64,000 bases of DNA from Flavobacterium cerinum (lineage in GTDB: Bacteria > Bacteroidota > Bacteroidia > Flavobacteriales > Flavobacteriaceae). The position numbers were made by a program, and so were the translations under genes. Below, one piece after another: positions 16,792 to 24,678 of this stretch. How positions within the stretch are numbered: position 1 is the first letter of the stretch; the number at the start of each line of letters is the position of its first letter. Under the pieces are notes generated by a model that made no database searches, was not told where the DNA came from, and saw nothing but the letters and a program-made list of their open reading frames with translations. The stretch spans positions 3,720,001-3,784,000 of the forward strand of contig NZ_CP101751.1 of assembly GCF_024496085.1 (NCBI RefSeq). The letters are read 5' to 3'.

Positions 16792-18339
16792 ATGGGAACA
16801 TTCACACCTATGCCGGATGAAACCGAATTCATGAACGTTATCTTAGGAGACGTATTTCGAAAATTAACCAACGGAGGCGATCCGAAAATGCTGGGTCCTA
16901 ATAATTTTGTAGCCTGGGAACCGGTTGCCTCTGTAATTGACAAAACTGCTTTTGAATATGCCCATAAAGGGTTTACCGGAGCTGCCCCGAAAATTGAGGG
17001 AATGACTGACGAAGAATATACCGATCTTCGAAACGAAAAAAAATATTCAGCCTATGCCCATGCTGAGGAGTTTGCCCGCTTAGTGGATCAGATTCCGAGC
17101 AATATTCCGGAAAAAGATAAAGACGGAAGCCGAAAATTCACCATTTTCAGCGCTGAAAACGACCATACCGTATCCAATGTATATAGTGATATTATGGAGT
17201 TTTGTGTAGTTAAAGATTCTAAAATCGATCCTAAAGTTGAGAAGAAACTGGAAAAGTTAAGAAATGAATTATTTACCATCAAAAAACTGAAAAATCCGGA
17301 TTTCGATGACAGTGTGCCGGAACATGCGGATGATAATCCGAAGTATGTTTTCAACACTTTCCCTTCGCCTAAATATGTAAAATACCTGGAATATGAAGCG
17401 CTTTTTTATGATGCCGATGATCGCTTGGCGGAACTGAAAAGACGTGTTGATCTTCAGGATCCGGATGCAATGGCCGAAATGACGATTTCCGGGAAAAATT
17501 ATATCAAAAAGCGTGATGATGCTTTAAAAAGATGGGAATCGCTGGGTTATAAAGGTGCCGTTGAAAAAATCATGAACTATATCGATGAGATTGAAAGCAG
17601 TAATTTTATCACCGTAAAAAAACGATACGAATCGGAATTACTGGCAGCTAAAAGAACCGGATTGGGCGGTATGAATACGTACTATTATTCTGCTCCGCTA
17701 CCGGCTACTACTTTGGCCAATTCAACGCAATGGGTAGACTATAAATTTACCAAATCCAGCTACGATTCTTCGTATAAAAACACCAAACACAGTTGGTCGG
17801 CTGCGGCTTCCTATCTGGGTGTTTTTGGCGGAACCGCCAGCGGATCACATCAAAAAATCGATTCCAGCTATAATTTCAATGATTTTGAAATGAGCTTTAA
17901 ACTCGGAAAATGTTTTATTTCCCGACCATGGCTGGGAACTACCTTTATCAAATCGCGTTTCTGGAAATATTCGAAAACCGGACAAGATGTGGTTAACAAC
18001 CAAATGGTTAGTGACGGAAACGGTCGCGGTTTAATGCCGGCTGTAACTACTGAGTTATATTTTATAACCGACCTGAAAATCGGATTTAAAAAAGGAAGTG
18101 ATTCCTATAAAAAAGTAGAAAATCACGTAGGTGCCGGTGCCGGTGTTCATTTCGGATTATTCTCTATCGGCGGAAAATACGGTTACGACGATACCCGTGT
18201 CAATTCATCCGGAGAACGATCAGAACAGGGAATGGCTTCAAAAGGAATCTTACTGATCGGAAGAAAATGTAACATCCTTGATCTGTCGCCAAATCCACTA
18301 CCGTCTATCAAAGAAGACGAATGGGTAGAAGTTAATTAA
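16792..18339 (+). CDS. Large cytosolic-looking protein, paralogue of the next gene
   Basis: 515 aa, no signal peptide, no obvious membrane helix, family not recognised by name. Residues about 145-290 are charged and helical, possibly coiled coil. Residues about 330-470 are rich in glycine, serine and aromatics (SWSAAASYLGVFGG and VGAGAGVHFGLFSIGG). Between them, 364-432 contains E-x-x-F, RPW, KSRFWK, VSDG, LMPA and LYFITDLKI, matching in order a segment of the next gene product (288-350), so the two are paralogues. The alternating Gly/Ser/aromatic stretches could be membrane-interacting beta structure, but this is speculation. The downstream genes encode the paralogue and a muramidase, suggesting a joint role at a cell envelope. 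Confidence 0.8.
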   Translation: MGTFTPMPDETEFMNVILGDVFRKLTNGGDPKMLGPNNFVAWEPVASVIDKTAFEYAHKGFTGAAPKIEGMTDEEYTDLRNEKKYSAYAHAEEFARLVDQIPSNIPEKDKDGSRKFTIFSAENDHTVSNVYSDIMEFCVVKDSKIDPKVEKKLEKLRNELFTIKKLKNPDFDDSVPEHADDNPKYVFNTFPSPKYVKYLEYEALFYDADDRLAELKRRVDLQDPDAMAEMTISGKNYIKKRDDALKRWESLGYKGAVEKIMNYIDEIESSNFITVKKRYESELLAAKRTGLGGMNTYYYSAPLPATTLANSTQWVDYKFTKSSYDSSYKNTKHSWSAAASYLGVFGGTASGSHQKIDSSYNFNDFEMSFKLGKCFISRPWLGTTFIKSRFWKYSKTGQDVVNNQMVSDGNGRGLMPAVTTELYFITDLKIGFKKGSDSYKKVENHVGAGAGVHFGLFSIGGKYGYDDTRVNSSGERSEQGMASKGILLIGRKCNILDLSPNPLPSIKEDEWVEVN

Positions 18340-18356
18340 TCCTTTTTATTCCAATC

Positions 18357-18389
18357 AATTCCAAATACCGGTTCCCGGTATTTGGAATT
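18357..18389 (+). other. Perfect 15-bp hairpin between the two paralogous genes
   Basis: AATTCCAAATACCGG (18357-18371), loop TTC, then the exact complement at 18375-18389. There is no clean T-run after it (CCTTACTTTAAGC), so it is not a standard terminator. It ends 22 bp before the next ATG and could act as an attenuator, an mRNA-end stabiliser or a partial terminator. Confidence 0.7.
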
Positions 18390-18411
18390 CCTTACTTTAA
18401 GCTACTTTACT

Positions 18412-20250
18412 ATGAAATATTATACTGCCTTATTCCAGAAAATTAAGGAATATTATAAAACACAAAGTTCCAATTCCTCCGAAATGGCTTTGATATGTCC
18501 TTCTTTAAGGGTATATGAAAACGATGAAATCAAATTATTATTACCGCAAATTCTGTTGGACGATCCGCTAAAAGGAGAAGGACTACTCAAAAAACAGGAT
18601 CTTTCCTTTCAACTTAATTCTTTACCGACATCGGATACGTTTTGGGATGTGAATCCGGCCAATACATTATTTACAGTCTACGGAAACCTTATCAATTCCG
18701 AACAAGGTTTAAATCCGGACAGCATTGCCACGGTAAACGAAACGGCGCAACAGGTTTTATATGATGCCAAAGGAAAAGCAACCAAAGAGAAAAAGGCCTA
18801 TGACAAATACCTGGGCTTATACGAAACATTGGTTCGGGAATGGGAACAACATGTCGCTGCGTATGACGACGCTGCCTCTGAAGATGAAAAGCATATCTGG
18901 TTGGAAAAACTAAACGTAATTCTGCTAAAAAAAGAAAAGCTGGCTGTCGATCATAAATTGTTGGGCTATAAAAAATTAATTGAAGAAGCCATTAAACAAC
19001 TAAACAGCAAAGACGGACTTGAAATTTTTCTGGCCAATCTGACCAATTCCAGAAATACAATGGAACTGTCGAAAAAAACTGGAATTCAATCATTAGAGTC
19101 CTATCATGATATCAACTTTGTTCCGTACGATTTTATGTCGAATGACAGCGGATGGATCAAACTCTCGATCGGAAAACAGGAACTGGATCAATTATATGAA
19201 ACCGCTAAAAATGAAAAAGATGCCTTTCCGGATGAAGTGATTTCGATTGATTATGACGAACGAAACATTATCGGGATCGAACTGGAATTTTCGATTGTAA
19301 CGATGCTCCGCAACTGGTTTTCGTTGCCTACACTTACCTCCGAATATTTTAAATGGAACGGTACGCAACCCATATCCGACGGACAAAGTATCAGCAATAA
19401 TTTCTTATTACCGGCTTTTCCTAAAAAACTTATCCTGATAAAAAATCTGAAAATCAATATTGATCCCAGTATTTCGGAAACAGTTGTAAATAATATTGAT
19501 CAACTAATTCATTTTGGTCCGATCATTATGAAAAATCAATTGTTTACCAATGCCAATACCAATGTTCGCTTTATCAAAGCCATTAAAAACAAGGAAACGT
19601 TAGAGTCCAACAATGTTAAATACTACAGTACAAAAACGGAACAAAACGACTCCAATATGTTGGAACCGACACCCGTTACGACACCACCGATCAAACCGAT
19701 CGCATCGGCTCCGATTTATAAGGCAATGGACAGTATTAAACAACCCTGGATCAAAACAACAATGGCACCTACAATCAAGATGATGCCGATTATTAATCCG
19801 ACACCTACACCAACACCCGCTCCGCAGGTACCCAATGCAATTTTGGGAATCAAACGTTTCATCCGTACCAATCCGATTTTGTTTCCGCCGGTCATCACCA
19901 CACCGACTCCGGTTAAAACACTAGCCACTGTCGTTTTAACTATTACGGATTCGGTTTCGAAACAAAATGTTTATAAATCGGAAATATCCGTTATCGGTAC
20001 AAACAATACCATTTTTAAAGAGATTGAATCGGATAAAAACGGAGCCATCGAATTCCAGCTTCCGGTGGGCAACTACAAAGTCAAAGTTAAAAAAGACGGT
20101 TATAAAGTTTTTGAAAGCGAACTAAAAATTGAAAATCTGATTACCGTAACCCGGGAATATGCACTGGCTCCGGAATCGGTTACCTACGACAGTTTTTTCC
20201 TGATCGGTATGATCTGCGAAAAATTACCGCAAATTCCTAAAATAGTTTGA
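18412..20250 (+). CDS. Large modular protein: paralogous core, Pro/Thr linker, CarboxypepD_reg-like domain
   Basis: 612 aa from ATG 18412; the upstream in-frame TTG at 18382 lies inside the hairpin and is rejected. There is no signal peptide or membrane helix. The helical region (about 120-230) and the core at 288-350 (E-x-E-F, RNW, YFKW, ISDG, LLPA, LILIKNLKI) match the preceding protein. A proline/threonine-rich linker (about 418-505, including PTPTPTPAP) leads to a beta-sandwich module at about 505-585 (VVLTITDSVSKQNV, DKNGAIEFQLPVGNYKVKV) like CarboxypepD_reg or PEGA domains. The tail is hydrophobic. The architecture, a core plus flexible arm plus Ig-like module, suggests a surface-binding or delivered protein. 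The function is unknown. Confidence 0.8.
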   Translation: MKYYTALFQKIKEYYKTQSSNSSEMALICPSLRVYENDEIKLLLPQILLDDPLKGEGLLKKQDLSFQLNSLPTSDTFWDVNPANTLFTVYGNLINSEQGLNPDSIATVNETAQQVLYDAKGKATKEKKAYDKYLGLYETLVREWEQHVAAYDDAASEDEKHIWLEKLNVILLKKEKLAVDHKLLGYKKLIEEAIKQLNSKDGLEIFLANLTNSRNTMELSKKTGIQSLESYHDINFVPYDFMSNDSGWIKLSIGKQELDQLYETAKNEKDAFPDEVISIDYDERNIIGIELEFSIVTMLRNWFSLPTLTSEYFKWNGTQPISDGQSISNNFLLPAFPKKLILIKNLKINIDPSISETVVNNIDQLIHFGPIIMKNQLFTNANTNVRFIKAIKNKETLESNNVKYYSTKTEQNDSNMLEPTPVTTPPIKPIASAPIYKAMDSIKQPWIKTTMAPTIKMMPIINPTPTPTPAPQVPNAILGIKRFIRTNPILFPPVITTPTPVKTLATVVLTITDSVSKQNVYKSEISVIGTNNTIFKEIESDKNGAIEFQLPVGNYKVKVKKDGYKVFESELKIENLITVTREYALAPESVTYDSFFLIGMICEKLPQIPKIV

Positions 20251-20252
20251 TC

Positions 20253-21077
20253 ATGAAAACAATACAACTCCATGTCAAAGCACCTGAAGTAATCACCTTA
20301 ACCGAAATGCTCCTGAAAATGGGGTATTCGGTTACGGTTTCCAATGTGTTTACGACAGCAGTGGACGAAGCTGTAAAAAGCTTCCAAAGTCAGCATAATT
20401 TGGTTGTGGACGGGATCGTTGGTATTAAAACCTGGTCCCGTCTGTTTGAAAAAAACAGCCAGTTAATCCAGCATAACGATAAATTGCTATCCGAACAGGA
20501 TCTGATTGATTTTGCAAACGAATTTCAACTCGAACTTGCCGCTATAAAAGCCGTAAATGAAGTGGAAAGCAGCGGAAAAGGGTTTCTGATCGACGGACGT
20601 CCCAAGATCTTATTTGAGGGGCATATTTTCTGGCAGGAACTGGAACGCCGGAACCTAGAACCGGAACAATATACAAATCCGGAAAATCAGGACATTCTGT
20701 ATAAGAAATGGACGAAGAAATATTATCTGGGCGGACAAAAAGAATACGACCGGCTGCAAAGAGCAATCCGTCTGGTTCCAGGACTAAACCTGACGGATGC
20801 CGCCAATGCTGCTGCCTCATGGGGTGTATTTCAAATCATGGGCTTTAATGCCATTCCGATCGGATATGACAGTATTGACAGCTTTGTCGGAAAAATGTAT
20901 CTCGACGAACGGGAACATCTTTTTGCTTTCGGTCGTTTCCTTAAAAAAAATAATCTGGTTGTTTTGTTACAAAATAATGATTGGGCCACTTTTGCCTATC
21001 GCTATAACGGCGAAGGTTATAAAGTCAACAAATATGACGAAAAGTTAGCCCGGGCTTATCAAAAATACTCCGCCTGA
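20253..21077 (+). CDS. Peptidoglycan-binding N-acetylmuramidase (DUF3380 type)
   Basis: A 274-aa lysozyme-like enzyme. Residues 12-65 form a PG_binding_1 domain (VKSFQSQHNLVVDGIVGIKTW). Residues about 85-272 form an N-acetylmuramidase domain with the catalytic-glutamate motif AVNEVESSGKGF (E103 or E105), KILFEGHIFW, AASWGVFQIMGFN and FAYRYNGEGY. Such enzymes cleave the glycan backbone and are common as phage endolysins and secreted effectors. No Sec or Tat signal is present, so release needs a holin, lysis or a secretion machine. ATG 20253 lies 2 bp after the previous stop; the TTG at 20247 overlaps that stop and is less likely. It is the last gene of the forward operon. Confidence 0.88.
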   Translation: MKTIQLHVKAPEVITLTEMLLKMGYSVTVSNVFTTAVDEAVKSFQSQHNLVVDGIVGIKTWSRLFEKNSQLIQHNDKLLSEQDLIDFANEFQLELAAIKAVNEVESSGKGFLIDGRPKILFEGHIFWQELERRNLEPEQYTNPENQDILYKKWTKKYYLGGQKEYDRLQRAIRLVPGLNLTDAANAAASWGVFQIMGFNAIPIGYDSIDSFVGKMYLDEREHLFAFGRFLKKNNLVVLLQNNDWATFAYRYNGEGYKVNKYDEKLARAYQKYSA

Positions 21078-21131
21078 TCTTACGAAAAGGCTTTAGCATC
21101 CTCTCTTCCCCGTATCGGAAAATAGTGTCCA

Positions 21132-21767
21132 CTATACACAGACAATTTTATTTTTCATGGCGTATAACACCAGGCCGATACGGGTTTTTATTTCCAGTTT
21201 CTGAAACAGGTTTTCACGATAACCGTCCACCGTTTTCGGACTCAGACACATTTCATCGGCAATTTCGCGATAGGTCATTTCCGTACAGGCCAAACGGATA
21301 AATTCAAGTTCCCGTTCCTTTAAGCTGGTTTTATTTCCGGCTTCCAGTTTATTGATCAAAACACCGGAAACCATTTCCGTATAAAAATAACCGGTTTCAT
21401 GTACTTTTAATAAAGCCTCCCGAAATACGTTCGGATGCGTATCTTTTAGCAGATAACCACTGGCTCCGCTACTGATCATTTTAATGATTGTATCTTCATC
21501 ATCATTCACCGACAATGCCAATACGCGCAAGCCGGGGTAATTATCTTTAAGGCGTTTCATTGTTTCTACGCCATCCATAACCGGCATATTGACATCGAGT
21601 AATACCAAATCCGGTAGTTCGTCCATAGCGATTAATCCGGTGAGGAAATCTTTTCCGTTGTTGTAATTTCCGGAAACCATAAACTCTTTAAAGCTGTTAA
21701 TCAGAAACGATAACGACTGGGAAAAGAGCAAATGATCATCAACAATTACAATTTTTATTTTATTCAT
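21132..21767 (-). CDS. LuxR/NarL-family response regulator
   Basis: A 211-aa two-component regulator. The receiver domain has phospho-acceptor D58 in DLVLLDVNMPVMDG and the early acidic pair D10-D11. The C-terminal LuxR helix-turn-helix reads LKERELEFIRLACTEMTYREIADEMCLSPKTVDGYRENLFQKL with interruptions. It is the last gene of the minus-strand operon, 18 bp after its kinase, and is convergent with the muramidase gene. It probably controls its own operon and possibly the forward effector-like operon, because similar GGGA/TCCC dyads occur at both. Confidence 0.93.
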   Translation of the reverse strand: MNKIKIVIVDDHLLFSQSLSFLINSFKEFMVSGNYNNGKDFLTGLIAMDELPDLVLLDVNMPVMDGVETMKRLKDNYPGLRVLALSVNDDEDTIIKMISSGASGYLLKDTHPNVFREALLKVHETGYFYTEMVSGVLINKLEAGNKTSLKERELEFIRLACTEMTYREIADEMCLSPKTVDGYRENLFQKLEIKTRIGLVLYAMKNKIVCV

Positions 21768-21785
21768 AGTAGTAAGGGGAATTTT

Positions 21786-22574
21786 TTAGTCTTTGGGGAT
21801 TTTTTGCAACGGATATACAATCCGGATCCGGGTTCCTTCATTTTGCCGGGACGAAACCGAAAAAGCGGCACCGATTAGTTTGGCCCGCGTATTCATATTT
21901 GCCAATCCGGAACCTTTGGTCACCGTAGCATTATTAAAACCGATACCGGAATCCGTTACTTCGATAATACAATCGGCTGTATTAAAATGGATATCGACAT
22001 CAATCGTTTTACTATGCGAATATTTCAGGGCATTCGTAATCGCTTCCTGTAATATCCTATAAATGATCACTTCATGTTGCGGATCGATAAGTTGTTCCGT
22101 TCCGCTAACATTGAGATTACCGTTAATTATTTTAAGCTTTGTAATACGATTCAGATCTTCCTTAACCGCATCAATAAAACCCGATTGTAGTTCGACATCA
22201 CCGTTGATCAGTTTTGCAACCATTCGGATTTCGTCGAGCGATTTACTAACGAGCTTACGTACCTCATCCATTTCATTTTTACTATCCGAATCCGTTTTGG
22301 CCACCATCAGATTTAACTGCATTACGGCTACTGATAAAATCTGTCCGATATTATCGTGTAATTCGCGACTTATGTTGGACAGTGTTTGTTCCTTAATTTC
22401 GATTCGGGATTTAGCCAACTCCGAATTAAAAAACAACTCTGCTTCCATTTTATCCATCAGGAACTTCGACTTTTTCTTCTGAAAATACAGGAAAAGGACC
22501 AGTAATGTGCCCAATAACGTAAAAAGCACAATACTAAATGAAATGATCAATAATGGTATCTCTTTTTGCTCCAT
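21786..22574 (-). CDS. NarL-type sensor histidine kinase
   Basis: A 262-aa kinase with one N-terminal membrane helix (about 7-31), a HisKA_3 dimerisation domain with phospho-acceptor H73 in SRELHDNIGQILS, and a HATPase_c domain with EAITNALKYSHS, DSGIGF and GSGLANM. It has no sensory domain of its own. Its start lies 28 bp inside the preceding membrane-protein gene, so that protein is a plausible sensory partner. Its cognate regulator follows 18 bp downstream. Confidence 0.92.
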   Translation of the reverse strand: MEQKEIPLLIISFSIVLFTLLGTLLVLFLYFQKKKSKFLMDKMEAELFFNSELAKSRIEIKEQTLSNISRELHDNIGQILSVAVMQLNLMVAKTDSDSKNEMDEVRKLVSKSLDEIRMVAKLINGDVELQSGFIDAVKEDLNRITKLKIINGNLNVSGTEQLIDPQHEVIIYRILQEAITNALKYSHSKTIDVDIHFNTADCIIEVTDSGIGFNNATVTKGSGLANMNTRAKLIGAAFSVSSRQNEGTRIRIVYPLQKIPKD

Positions 22575-23194
22575 ATAAAACCAAAGATAAAACTGGTGTT
22601 CATTAATACGTTTAAAAAGAAAATGACCAAACTATAAGTCGTTTCATGGATTCCGGACAAAAACCACCGTAAAGAGAGCATAAAAGGTAAAAAAGGAACA
22701 TAAAAAAGTAATATTCCCAATACAAACCAGAAAAAAATGGTGTCTTTTAAGGATAATATCAGAGTTGAATTAAACAATTCCATCAGGTAGAGACAACTTA
22801 GTATTAAGATCATGACTACACCTATGGCGAAATTGTTGAAGCAAACTTCTTCCACTACATCCTGGAAAAAAATCAGATTCAGAAATACTGACAGTACAAA
22901 GAGTGCAAAACATACATTGGCAATCTGCTTGTTTTTAGTCAGTTGAAAAATGGATTTTAAAAACAGTATATAATAGGGCAGGATAATAAACATATAGATA
23001 TTGAAAACCATATAGTTAACCTGTCCGGTAATTTGCGTATAAAAAATTCCGATCAGCTCTGTTATTGCTGAAAGCCAAATGGATAGTACAAAAAATTTTG
23101 CCTTATTATTAGGAAGCTTGTACCAGTAGATAATGCCAAACATTCCGGATAATAAGGCTAGAAACACAGTATATAATCTTAGATCTGCCAACAT
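22547..23194 (-). CDS. Multi-span membrane protein coupled to the histidine kinase
   Basis: A 215-aa very hydrophobic protein with six or seven predicted membrane helices and short loops, ending SKKRYHY. No family motif was recognised. The layout resembles small membrane sensory modules placed before kinases that lack input domains. It overlaps the kinase start by 28 bp and begins 3 bp after the preceding gene ends, so the three are translationally linked. The sensor role is inferred from context. Confidence 0.75.
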   Translation of the reverse strand: MLADLRLYTVFLALLSGMFGIIYWYKLPNNKAKFFVLSIWLSAITELIGIFYTQITGQVNYMVFNIYMFIILPYYILFLKSIFQLTKNKQIANVCFALFVLSVFLNLIFFQDVVEEVCFNNFAIGVVMILILSCLYLMELFNSTLILSLKDTIFFWFVLGILLFYVPFLPFMLSLRWFLSGIHETTYSLVIFFLNVLMNTSFIFGFIWSKKRYHY

Positions 23195-23197
23195 TTT

Positions 23198-23614
23198 TTA
23201 TCCACCGTAATTGAGTTTTGGAGGATTTCCCATTGATCCGAAATTTAAAGGTTCAATTTCGGTTAAATCCAATGAATTACCTTGTAAAATAACTCCGCGG
23301 TCTACCACTTCATTAATAGCGGTTCCGGTTGGTGATAAAAATACTGTCGTATAACCGGCGTTTTTTTCCGCTGTTTCCGGGTAAACCCCCAGATAAATAC
23401 GGATTCCGTTTACTGAAAGTCCTTTTCCGGCAGCTGTATCTTTCACATAAGCGATATAACGTTCCAGCTCTTCTATAGAAAACCAAAAAGCATTAGCATC
23501 TTCCATTGCTGTTTTTTCGGCTAGAATAGCACCTCTTTTTTCATTGTAATTTTTGTTCAACTCTTTCCCTATTTCAAGAGAAATTAATTGAGTAGGTTTA
23601 ACCATTGTGTTCAT
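23198..23614 (-). CDS. 138-aa conserved hypothetical protein heading the regulator operon
   Basis: A soluble protein with FSIEELERYIAYVKD (helical), then GIRIYLGVYPE and TVFLSPTG, a pattern I have seen in flavobacterial hypothetical proteins. No catalytic motif or export signal is visible. ATG 23614 (MNTMVKPTQ) is chosen because the -7 box at 23641-23648 lies just upstream; the longer frame from 23656 would begin inside the promoter. It is the first gene of the operon leading to the membrane protein, kinase and regulator, and its promoter carries the strong dyad. Confidence 0.75.
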   Translation of the reverse strand: MNTMVKPTQLISLEIGKELNKNYNEKRGAILAEKTAMEDANAFWFSIEELERYIAYVKDTAAGKGLSVNGIRIYLGVYPETAEKNAGYTTVFLSPTGTAINEVVDRGVILQGNSLDLTEIEPLNFGSMGNPPKLNYGG

Positions 23615-23640
23615 TTTTAGATGGATTATTGATTTAAGGA

Positions 23641-23671
23641 CAAAATTATAGTGCAACTACAGCAGTTACAA
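23641..23671 (-). promoter_or_regulatory. Promoter of the two-component operon
   Basis: On the minus strand TTG (23671-23669), a 20-bp spacer and TAATTTTG (23648-23641) match the Bacteroidetes -33/-7 consensus. The -7 box ends 26 bases before the ATG at 23614. The -33 element overlaps the operator-like dyad at 23670-23687 by two bases. Confidence 0.75.
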
Positions 23672-23687
23672 GGGGAAAATTCCCCTT
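23670..23687 (-). promoter_or_regulatory. Operator-like dyad AAGGGGAA-N2-TTCCCCTT
   Basis: Perfect 8-bp arms with a 2-bp centre, abutting the -33 element of the two-component operon. Its GGGA/TCCC half-sites match the three dyads upstream of 16466. The position suits an activator or autoregulator binding site; which protein binds is not shown. The following stretch to 23816 is AT-rich with nothing else recognised. Confidence 0.6.
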
Positions 23688-23816
23688 TTTAACTAACTAT
23701 ATTTCACTATATAGCTTCGAAAACGCTTCTATTTCAAAGAAAATACAAAATTAATCATAAAATAACGATTCGCTCTATTTATATTTTCCTATTTTTTTAA
23801 CGAAACTATTATTTTA

Positions 23817-24425
23817 TCAATATTGATCCACAATGGTTCTGAAAGTAAGGTTTACCCGTGGTCGTAGTACTTTGGTTGTGGGCGGTAACCGGTGTAACCA
23901 ATGGGTTTGCGTAGTGCCTTGCATAACCAGTAAACTACCGGCCTCCAACTGTAAAGCAATCATCGCTTTGGTGTTTTTATGCTTAAAGGCAAACTTCCGT
24001 TCGGCTCCGAAACTCAATGAAGCAATCACAGTATTAACGCCAAGTGATTTTTCATTATCGCTATGCCAGGCCATACCTTCCTGTCCGTCATGATAAAGAT
24101 TTAGTAGACAAGAATTAAAAACGGTTCCGGTCAGCTCTTCTGCTTTTTGTTTCAGAGCCAATAATTCCGGAGTCCAGGGTAAAGCTTTTTTAGTCGTATT
24201 CGAATACGTATATAAATAAGGATGATCACCATACCAGGCGACTTTTCTTTTGGTTTGGATCAGTTTCCCGAAAACGATCGCTTCGTCATTACGCCATTCA
24301 ATCGTTTCCATTAACCGGTCATAATAATATTGTGCTTCCCGACTGTTAACTATCCGGCCATGATAATACACCTCTCCATCATAAGGTAATCTGTTTTCGA
24401 TTTCTCCGGTACTGAATAAGTCCAT
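23817..24425 (-). CDS. alkB: AlkB-type 2OG-Fe(II) DNA dealkylase
   Basis: A 202-aa member of the ALKBH2/3-like branch that oxidatively removes 1-methyladenine and 3-methylcytosine lesions. Iron ligands H121 and D123 lie in MAWHSDNE and H178 in THWLHRLP. 2OG- and substrate-side arginines are R190 and R196 in RPRVNLTFR. The NSCLLNLYHDG motif precedes the iron site. ATG 24425 overlaps the preceding stop by one base (TAATG), which settles the start against an upstream in-frame codon. It is the last gene of the alkylation-damage operon. Confidence 0.93.
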   Translation of the reverse strand: MDLFSTGEIENRLPYDGEVYYHGRIVNSREAQYYYDRLMETIEWRNDEAIVFGKLIQTKRKVAWYGDHPYLYTYSNTTKKALPWTPELLALKQKAEELTGTVFNSCLLNLYHDGQEGMAWHSDNEKSLGVNTVIASLSFGAERKFAFKHKNTKAMIALQLEAGSLLVMQGTTQTHWLHRLPPTTKVLRPRVNLTFRTIVDQY

Positions 24426-24673
24426 TATAACTGTTGTTTTGATTTCCAATCCTGATATTCGTTTCGCATACAATGTCCGCAAGGTCTGTACCCCATTACT
24501 TCCGCTTCTTGTCGCGATGTAAAAAATACCCGGTTTACTTTTTTCATTCGTTTACCGGATGTACAATGTAGCAATCCGAATATTTTCAGCTTTTTATTCC
24601 CTCCAAATGTAATACTTTGCTTTCTGATATGCTGATGTAATTCCGAATCGGAAAGCTGATTATGTAGCCACAT
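24425..24673 (-). CDS. Stand-alone Ada-type metal-binding domain protein
   Basis: An 82-aa protein similar to the Ada N-terminal zinc domain (PF02805), which in E. coli accepts methyl groups from DNA phosphotriesters. GGNKKLKIFGLLHCTSGKRM holds C37 at the acceptor-cysteine position, and RPCGHC holds C65 and C68. The second cysteine of the usual C-x3-C pair is missing (K41 instead), with H36 next to C37 as a possible replacement ligand. It sits 5 bp after the oxygenase gene and overlaps alkB by one base. Together with the AraC-MGMT gene upstream it reconstitutes the domains of a full Ada protein on separate chains. Confidence 0.82.
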   Translation of the reverse strand: MWLHNQLSDSELHQHIRKQSITFGGNKKLKIFGLLHCTSGKRMKKVNRVFFTSRQEAEVMGYRPCGHCMRNEYQDWKSKQQL

Positions 24674-24678
24674 CCTCT

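Noticed and set aside
18382..18411. TTG start extending the 612-aa protein by ten residues
   Set aside because: It lies in the right arm of the perfect hairpin; ATG 18412 is better placed.
19795..19830. Short tandem Pro/Thr codon repeats taken as possible repeat array
   Set aside because: They encode a proline/threonine linker within one gene; there is no spacer structure as in CRISPR.
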